Positions 1 through 3,937 of a stretch of DNA of 7,156 bases are shown here, piece after piece. Every line of letters begins with the position of its first letter. The stretch's first letter is position 1. Made by a program: the position numbers and the translations under genes. The notes under the pieces were generated by a model. That model was given only the letters and a program-made list of their open reading frames with translations. It had not been told where the DNA came from and did no database searches. This stretch comes from Fidelibacterota bacterium. GTDB lineage: Bacteria > Marinisomatota > SORT01. The stretch spans positions 1-7,156 of the forward strand of contig JADFMS010000065.1 of assembly GCA_022563775.1 (NCBI GenBank), written 5' to 3'.

Positions 1-526
1 CCGTTCCGATGGAAGTTGCAATGCTCGTAGTTAATCCGCCGCCGATAATACCACCGAGAATTCCACCACTGCCTATAAACCCAAATAGTCGTTTTGCCTG
101 TGACGCAGAATAGATGATGTTAGCCGTCATCCAAAACTGTGAAATAAGTAATACTGAGTAAACGCTGACCCATATATAAAACAGTGCCGAGAACCAGTCT
201 AAGTTCAGTTTAAATAGTTCGCGGAAAAAAATGAGATTTAGAATAAAAAATATTATAGTGCCCGAAACAAGATATCTCGTGTCAATGTGTCTCGACAGAT
301 TACTATATAACAAGACAATGAAACCAATTATAGATGCTGTTCCGATATATACCCATGGTAAATTTATTGCACCGAGTTGTTCCAAAAAGAGTGAATTTCG
401 AACCGGTTTAAGAATATAATACGATGCAATAATCGCAAAGAAATAGAAAAACATCAGCATTGATGTAGCTATCTCGTCATCTCGAATATCTATGACTTTT
501 CTTATCAATGACTTGGTACGAATCAT
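1..526 (-). CDS. ATP/ADP translocase (TlcA/Npt)-like membrane transporter, N-terminal part
   Basis: This is the first 175 codons of a gene that continues beyond the left edge, read on the minus strand with no stop. The product is polytopic: hydrophobic segments lie at about residues 21-39, 57-75, 88-104, 112-130 and 147-167. Two stretches recall the ATP/ADP translocase (Npt1/Npt2, TlcA) family and its MFS-like relatives: KPVRNSLFLEQLG at 40-52, followed by LPWVY, and the segment at 131-163 with FWMTAN, then QAKRLFGFIGSGG and a glycine-rich tail. Family members in obligate intracellular bacteria exchange nucleotides across the inner membrane. Homologues in free-living bacteria are common and their substrates are mostly unknown, so nucleotide transport here is only an inference. 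The start is fixed by an in-frame TAA two codons upstream of ATG 526-524. No Shine-Dalgarno sequence is visible, and a TATAAT lies only 11 bases upstream, so the mRNA may be nearly leaderless. The family call is fairly safe; the substrate is not. Confidence 0.75.
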   Translation of the reverse strand, partial: MIRTKSLIRKVIDIRDDEIATSMLMFFYFFAIIASYYILKPVRNSLFLEQLGAINLPWVYIGTASIIGFIVLLYSNLSRHIDTRYLVSGTIIFFILNLIFFRELFKLNLDWFSALFYIWVSVYSVLLISQFWMTANIIYSASQAKRLFGFIGSGGILGGIIGGGLTTSIATSIGT

Positions 527-537
527 AATTTAAAAAT

Positions 538-543
538 ATTATA
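538..543 (-). promoter_or_regulatory. -10 promoter box for the translocase-like gene
   Basis: A perfect TATAAT reads on the minus strand at 543-538, 11 bases before the ATG at 526. Transcription would begin near 531, giving a leader of about five bases. That fits the lack of a ribosome-binding site. The -35 position (about 561-566, CATCAG on the minus strand) does not resemble the consensus. In such AT-rich DNA a TATAAT by chance is quite possible. Confidence 0.3.
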
Positions 544-888
544 TTTTGAAACGAAAAGAGCTGATGGCGGATGTAACTATAGTTGAAATCTAAATTAATA
601 GCTCATGGCTGTAAAAATTTCAGCATCTATTTTTTCAGATAAATACTATTCCTGTACAGAATTTATAATATCTTTCACCATTCAATCTCCATTATCCTTC
701 TTGGTAATTTCAATATGTACAATCCTCTCAATTCATTATTCTAACGAGTATTCAGTGATAGCATAAACGATCATCGGTGGAAATAATGTGAGAAAAACTA
801 CAATTAATGAAATATATTGCGGACGAAATAATGAAAAAGCGGATTTAGTTGCTCATTTGCCCTTCGGTTTTATTACGAAATCCGGAGC

Positions 889-1012
889 AGAAATGTCAAC
901 GTCAGTTATAACACACCATTTCGCAGTCCAAAACTCATGAAAACGAGAGCTTGGTATAATTAGCTTTTGAGACACTGGGTGGGCTGTTAAATAAACGACC
1001 GTAAATTAAACA
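889..1012 (-). repeat. 125-bp intergenic repeat, copy 1 (inverted, ends degraded)
   Basis: This copy reads on the minus strand. Its 48-nt core lies at 928-975 and contains both invariant blocks, GTGTCTCAAAAGCTAATT and TCGTTTTCATGAGTTTTGG, without a mismatch to copies 2 and 3. The 11 bases between them differ from the other copies. The palindromic module is at 985-1012, exactly nine bases from the core as in the other copies. Its sequence has drifted but several pairs are kept by paired changes. The tail has lost one base, and its outer end no longer matches GTTTATGAGACA. It is therefore the most diverged of the three, and its outer limit is approximate. Confidence 0.85.
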
Positions 1013-1265
1013 GTTAGCGCAGTATCTCGAAAGGACACACACTCTTTACTAATGATGTTACGAAAAGTGTCTCTAAGAAATCACGCCCTTACAGTTCACT
1101 TTCATTTGACGCCAAACAACTTGGAGTCCATTGGGGGGAATCGACTAAATCTCCGCTCACCACTTGAACCGCCAGACTTACCTCGATTGGTCCCTCTGTG
1201 TATAGCTATTCGCCTACCTCTTGATTCCCGAGTATATAGTTATCTATGGAGCTGTAAAATTAAAT

Positions 1266-1883
1266 TTACTTCGTAAAGATAGTGACAGCTTTCGCCATCG
1301 CTTCAGCACCGGGGAAGCCTGCCACCGGACCGTTGCACTCGACCATGAGTTTGCTTATGTCTTCGGGGCCTTCATGCATCCCCTCGGTCACCTTCTCAAA
1401 CACCATTATCATATTGAGACCCTTGGCAACGAGGTCATCACCCTTCTTATATTCGAGAGTGCCGCTCCCCATATCGTTCATCTCGAGATCTCCCAAGCTA
1501 TACCACTGGCTGATCAGACCCGCCACTTCGTCGAACGGAGGAGGCTCAGGGACGATGCCCTTCTCCGGGTTTCCATCCACGAACATCTTTGCCATATATG
1601 CAGGGGCGTCAATTTCGAACAGGAAGGCTTCATAACCCATCTCCGAGGAAGGGAAGTTCATCACTTCCACTCGCGCCAGCCCGTTCGCCCAATCGCCCAC
1701 CACATAACCTTTCGCTCCCACGAGAGGCTTATCAATGTAAACTCTCCTGATAGTTCCCTCGCTTATCTCGGTGACCGCCTTATAGCTCTGTGCGACAGGC
1801 ATCTCCTTTTCCGGGGCAGTGCAGGAAATCGTGCTTATGAGCAACGGGAGCATTGCTAAGGTCAAACCATAGCTCTTGTTCAT
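1266..1883 (-). CDS. Putative lipoprotein of unknown function
   Basis: I do not recognise the family of this 205-residue protein. The N-terminus looks like a lipoprotein signal: MNK, a hydrophobic stretch at about 7-18, and Cys21 in the context STIS-C. The lipobox is weak (Ile at -2, Ser at -1), so a secreted, non-lipidated protein is possible. The mature part is acidic and apparently soluble, with no membrane segment. Notable stretches are GAKGYVVGDWANG at 56-68, a proline run PEPPP at 112-116, and EKVTEGMHEGPED at 163-175, with one further cysteine at 183. The start is well supported: AAGGAG on the minus strand at 1895-1890 lies six bases before the ATG. Sampled lines of this gene are about 50-57% G+C, against roughly 35-48% in sampled lines of the neighbouring genes, which may indicate acquisition from elsewhere. 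It stands alone, bracketed by repeat copies 1 and 2 in opposite orientation, and is divergent from the flavoprotein gene. Confidence 0.8.
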   Translation of the reverse strand: MNKSYGLTLAMLPLLISTISCTAPEKEMPVAQSYKAVTEISEGTIRRVYIDKPLVGAKGYVVGDWANGLARVEVMNFPSSEMGYEAFLFEIDAPAYMAKMFVDGNPEKGIVPEPPPFDEVAGLISQWYSLGDLEMNDMGSGTLEYKKGDDLVAKGLNMIMVFEKVTEGMHEGPEDISKLMVECNGPVAGFPGAEAMAKAVTIFTK

Positions 1884-1922
1884 TTTAATCTCCTTCGTTT
1901 TGAATTTATTTCCCTTAGTTTC

Positions 1923-1949
1923 ATCATAAGAGGAAAACCGTTGTTACAA
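1923..1949 (-). promoter_or_regulatory. Possible promoter of the lipoprotein gene
   Basis: On the minus strand TTGTAA (1949-1944) and TATGAT (1928-1923) are separated by 15 bases. That resembles a sigma-70 type promoter with a short spacer. Transcription would start near 1916, giving a leader of about 33 bases that includes the AAGGAG ribosome-binding site. The match is moderate and the spacer is short, so this is only a candidate. Confidence 0.25.
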
Positions 1950-2116
1950 CATTCAGCTCCAAACAGTAGTGGTTACAGCATTAGAATTATTGGAGCGGGG
2001 ATAACTTACAACGGAACGATTCATTCGGCAAGAACAAACTCGAAGAGGATCGATCTCGATGAAATAAAACGCTCTTAATCCGAGTATTGATATACGTTTT
2101 TGGAACACCGAAAAGT

Positions 2117-2241
2117 TGCCTCATAAACGATCGTTTATGATACAGTTCGCTCCGTGTCTCAAAAGCTAATTGTCATATACCTTCGTTTTCATGAGTTTTG
2201 GTACCGCAAATTGTTGTGTCATAACCTACGTTTATGAGACA
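2117..2241 (+). repeat. 125-bp intergenic repeat, copy 2
   Basis: This copy is complete and the most symmetrical. It begins with a 28-nt module (2117-2144) whose inner 20 bases, TCATAAACGATCGTTTATGA at 2121-2140, are a perfect palindrome. A nine-base linker follows, then the 48-nt core (2154-2201) and a 40-nt tail. The tail ends with an imperfect stem, TGTGTCATAAC and GTTTATGAGACA (2215-2241), related to the first module, so the unit as a whole has inverted ends of the form TGYCTCATAAAC and GTTTATGAGACA. No target-site duplication is evident at the borders. It sits upstream of both divergent genes. Confidence 0.9.
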
Positions 2242-2321
2242 GGTATGATGGCTTTTGTCCCCGTTGAACTTTTAGTGGTGAAGCAAATTGCCTTAATCAA
2301 CTAAACGATATAGAATTACAG

Positions 2322-2351
2322 TTGCTAAGTGGGCCTGCACATCATTATTCT
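2322..2351 (+). promoter_or_regulatory. Possible promoter of the flavoprotein gene
   Basis: TTGCTA (2322-2327) and TATTCT (2346-2351) are 18 bases apart, a fair sigma-70-like pair. Transcription would begin near 2358, about 39 bases before the ATG. It lies outside repeat copy 2. The match to consensus is only moderate. Confidence 0.25.
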
Positions 2352-2396
2352 ATAGAGATCAAAATTTAAGACCATAAAATGGGAGAATAGAATTCT

Positions 2397-3563
2397 ATGT
2401 CAAAAACGATTATTATCGTCGGCGGTTCATTTGGAGGCATCAAGGCAGCTTGGAGCTTGCGCCATCTTCTTGATGTTAAGCATCGCATCCTGATCATTTC
2501 AGACAAACCACGCACAACTTTCCGGGCTTCTTTTCCCAGAGTTCTTTTTGAGAACCTAGACCCAGAAAAGATCACGATGGATCTGTCAGAAAATTTTAAA
2601 GACACCGATATTGAGTTCGTCTGTGATCCGATGACTGCCATTAATCAGGATAACAACGAGGTAATCTGCCAAGACAACCGTTATCAGTTTGATTATCTGA
2701 TCTTGGCGACAGGGGTACGGCATGCATACGAGCTTCTACCAGGCTCGCATGAATTCGGCCTTTCTGTTTGTGATCCGGCGAGAATAATTGAAACAAGAGA
2801 AGCATTGCTCAATTTCGAGAAAGGTGAATTCTTCGCAGGCGTTGGCGCAGGGTACACTCCCTGCGATGGCCCACCGATGGAAGTTTTAATGAATATTGAT
2901 CACCTCTTGCGTGAAAAAGGAATACGTGACAAGACGAGCCTTCACTATATCAGCGATAAGGGACACCTTTTGCCTCCCGGAGGTCCCAAGGTCTGGAAAT
3001 ACCTGGATGACCATTTTAAGAAACGCGAAATCAACGTTCACCTTGAGGTTTTATTAGTAAAACTCGATAAGAATACACTCTATTTTAAAGACGGTAAGAC
3101 CATGCCCTATGATATGTGTTTACTAGTGCCACCCTATCGCGGAATCCCGGCGATGGAAAACTCCGGTCTAATCGATGAGCGTGGGTTTGTTCCAGTGCAC
3201 ATGAAAAATATGCTTGCGAAGGAATCGGAGCACGGAAATATCTACGCAGTTGGAGACTGCATTGGTAATCCCGGCCCAAAACAGGGCCATTTGGCATTTA
3301 TGCAGGCTACCGTCGCGGCAGAGCATATTGCCTGGAGGGTTAATCAAAAAGGCCTCGTGAGAATGTACCTGCCTGAATTTCGCTGTGTTATGGACCAGGG
3401 AGGCGGCATAGGGCTATATACTTATTCGCAATATATGTCGGAAGGGGATGGGTTGAAAATTGAGATTGGAGAAGAACCATATAAGTCGAAAATTCGATTC
3501 GAAGAGATATTTTTGGAGAAAAAAGGCGACATTGGAGAACTCCATCATCAGATGATGAAATAA
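2397..3563 (+). CDS. Sulfide:quinone oxidoreductase-like FAD-dependent oxidoreductase
   Basis: This 388-residue protein belongs to the two-dinucleotide-binding-domain flavoproteins, which include sulfide:quinone oxidoreductase (SQR), flavocytochrome c sulfide dehydrogenase and NDH-2. The N-terminal Rossmann motif VGGSFGG is at 8-14, LILATG at 101-106, and the second FAD-contact motif NIYAVGDC at 281-288. Cysteines at 125 (SVCDPAR), 156 (YTPCDGPP) and 330 (FRCVMDQGGG) fall close to the three conserved cysteines of SQRs; from memory these are 124, 156 and 347 in the Aquifex enzyme. In SQR they carry the sulfur during oxidation of sulfide to polysulfide, with electrons passing through FAD to quinone. 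The C-terminal region is shorter than in the usual SQRs of about 430 residues, and a membrane-binding amphipathic helix pair is not obvious. The GGGAG at 2381-2385 is a ribosome-binding site with a rather long 11-base spacing. The gene is single, between two direct copies of the repeat. NDH-2 or another sulfide dehydrogenase subunit remains possible. Confidence 0.75.
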   Translation: MSKTIIIVGGSFGGIKAAWSLRHLLDVKHRILIISDKPRTTFRASFPRVLFENLDPEKITMDLSENFKDTDIEFVCDPMTAINQDNNEVICQDNRYQFDYLILATGVRHAYELLPGSHEFGLSVCDPARIIETREALLNFEKGEFFAGVGAGYTPCDGPPMEVLMNIDHLLREKGIRDKTSLHYISDKGHLLPPGGPKVWKYLDDHFKKREINVHLEVLLVKLDKNTLYFKDGKTMPYDMCLLVPPYRGIPAMENSGLIDERGFVPVHMKNMLAKESEHGNIYAVGDCIGNPGPKQGHLAFMQATVAAEHIAWRVNQKGLVRMYLPEFRCVMDQGGGIGLYTYSQYMSEGDGLKIEIGEEPYKSKIRFEEIFLEKKGDIGELHHQMMK

Positions 3564-3677
3564 GAACTTATTCACAGAGGTTTTGCCCCCCACTATTTAG
3601 CCCACCTCCAAAGTCAAAAAAAGCCCTGATACTGCTCGAATTCTTATAAACGTACGAATTTTAAGTCACTAAAAATG

Positions 3678-3802
3678 TGTCTCATAAACCTTCATTTTTG
3701 AGACAGTTCGCCCCGTGTCTCAAAAGCTAATTATCATATGCACTCGTTTTCATGAGTTTTGGACGGTTGATATAGTGTGTTATAAGTTAGGTTTTTGAGA
3801 TT
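3678..3802 (+). repeat. 125-bp intergenic repeat, copy 3
   Basis: This copy has the same length and internal spacing as copy 2. The first module (3678-3705) starts TGTCTCATAAAC and ends TTTGAGACA. Its outer seven pairs are perfect but its centre is not palindromic. A nine-base linker leads to the 48-nt core (3715-3762) with both invariant blocks. The tail (3763-3802) ends GTTTTTGAGATT, a drifted form of GTTTATGAGACA. Orientation matches copy 2, so the flavoprotein gene lies between two direct copies. Confidence 0.9.
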
Positions 3803-3870
3803 GAAGTGGATATCAATGCTTCAACTATTGGGACAAGGTCGGGTCCACGGAAGATCTTTGAAGAAAATCC

Positions 3871-3899
3871 TTGTTAAACATTTACTTCTCAATTAGTTT
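3871..3899 (+). promoter_or_regulatory. Possible promoter of the antiporter gene
   Basis: TTGTTA (3871-3876) and TAGTTT (3894-3899) are separated by 17 bases. Transcription would start around 3906, about 32 bases ahead of the TTG start codon. The -10 match is poor, so confidence is low. Confidence 0.22.
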
Positions 3900-3924
3900 A
3901 GAACAACTCTCTTTAATGGATACC

Positions 3925-3928
3925 GGGG
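3925..3928 (+). promoter_or_regulatory. Ribosome-binding site candidate for the TTG-started antiporter
   Basis: GGGG at 3925-3928 lies nine bases before TTG 3938-3940. In the antiporter frame the preceding stop is TAA at 3914-3916, and no ATG or GTG occurs between it and the TTG. The nearby ATG at 3916 is in a different frame. This short purine run therefore supports TTG as the start, although it is a weak site. Confidence 0.4.
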
Positions 3929-3937
3929 TATTATTGT

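Larger units (their letters stand above)
527..1265. other. Long AT-rich non-coding region
   Basis: No convincing gene was found on either strand of this 739-bp spacer. It separates the translocase-like gene, which reads leftward, from the 3' end of the lipoprotein gene, also leftward, so it carries the upstream region of the first and the downstream region of the second. It contains repeat copy 1 (about 889-1012) and a TATAAT at 538-543. A 74-codon plus-strand frame at 1052-1276 has no ribosome-binding site, no recognisable sequence and overlaps the lipoprotein stop, so I do not call it. A short minus-strand frame at 681-595 has a GGAG upstream but is interrupted by TAG after 11 codons. The length suggests decayed DNA or an insertion hot spot. 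Confidence 0.6.
1884..2396. other. Divergent intergenic region
   Basis: This 513-bp spacer lies between the divergently read lipoprotein and flavoprotein genes, so it should contain the promoters of both. It holds repeat copy 2 (2117-2241) and candidate promoters at 1923-1949 (minus) and 2322-2351 (plus). I found no coding region or RNA gene in the remainder (about 1950-2116 and 2242-2320). Confidence 0.6.
3564..3937. other. Intergenic region between flavoprotein and antiporter genes
   Basis: This 374-bp spacer holds repeat copy 3 (3678-3802) and no gene. Just after the flavoprotein stop a weak GAGGT/ACCTC pairing (3577-3581 with 3604-3608) is followed by CAAAAAAAG rather than a T-run, so it is not a convincing terminator. 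Immediately after the repeat a small inverted repeat, TTGAAG (3801-3806) with CTTCAA (3819-3824), is visible. A candidate promoter for the antiporter is at 3871-3899. Confidence 0.6.

Noticed and set aside
595..681. Minus-strand small frame ATG at 681 with GGAG upstream, broken by TAG after 11 codons and then open to TAA at 595
   Set aside because: Too short to judge, no recognised homology, and easily produced by chance in AT-rich DNA; kept only as a note.
1052..1276. A 74-codon plus-strand frame in the long spacer
   Set aside because: No ribosome-binding site, no recognisable protein features, and it overlaps the convergent 3' end of the lipoprotein gene.
1221..1859. A 212-codon plus-strand open frame
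   Set aside because: It lies antisense to the lipoprotein gene, which has a signal sequence and an AAGGAG ribosome-binding site. The plus frame has neither, its translation is rich in His and Arg, and it looks like a shadow.
3577..3620. Terminator after the flavoprotein gene
   Set aside because: The GAGGT/ACCTC stem is five pairs with a long loop and no T-run follows it on the plus strand.
889..3802. CRISPR array
   Set aside because: The three repeats are more than 1 kb apart, with genes between them, and one is inverted. No regular spacers are present.
2117..3802. Composite transposon with the flavoprotein as cargo
   Set aside because: Copies 2 and 3 are direct and flank the gene, but no transposase and no target-site duplications are visible, so mobility cannot be claimed.
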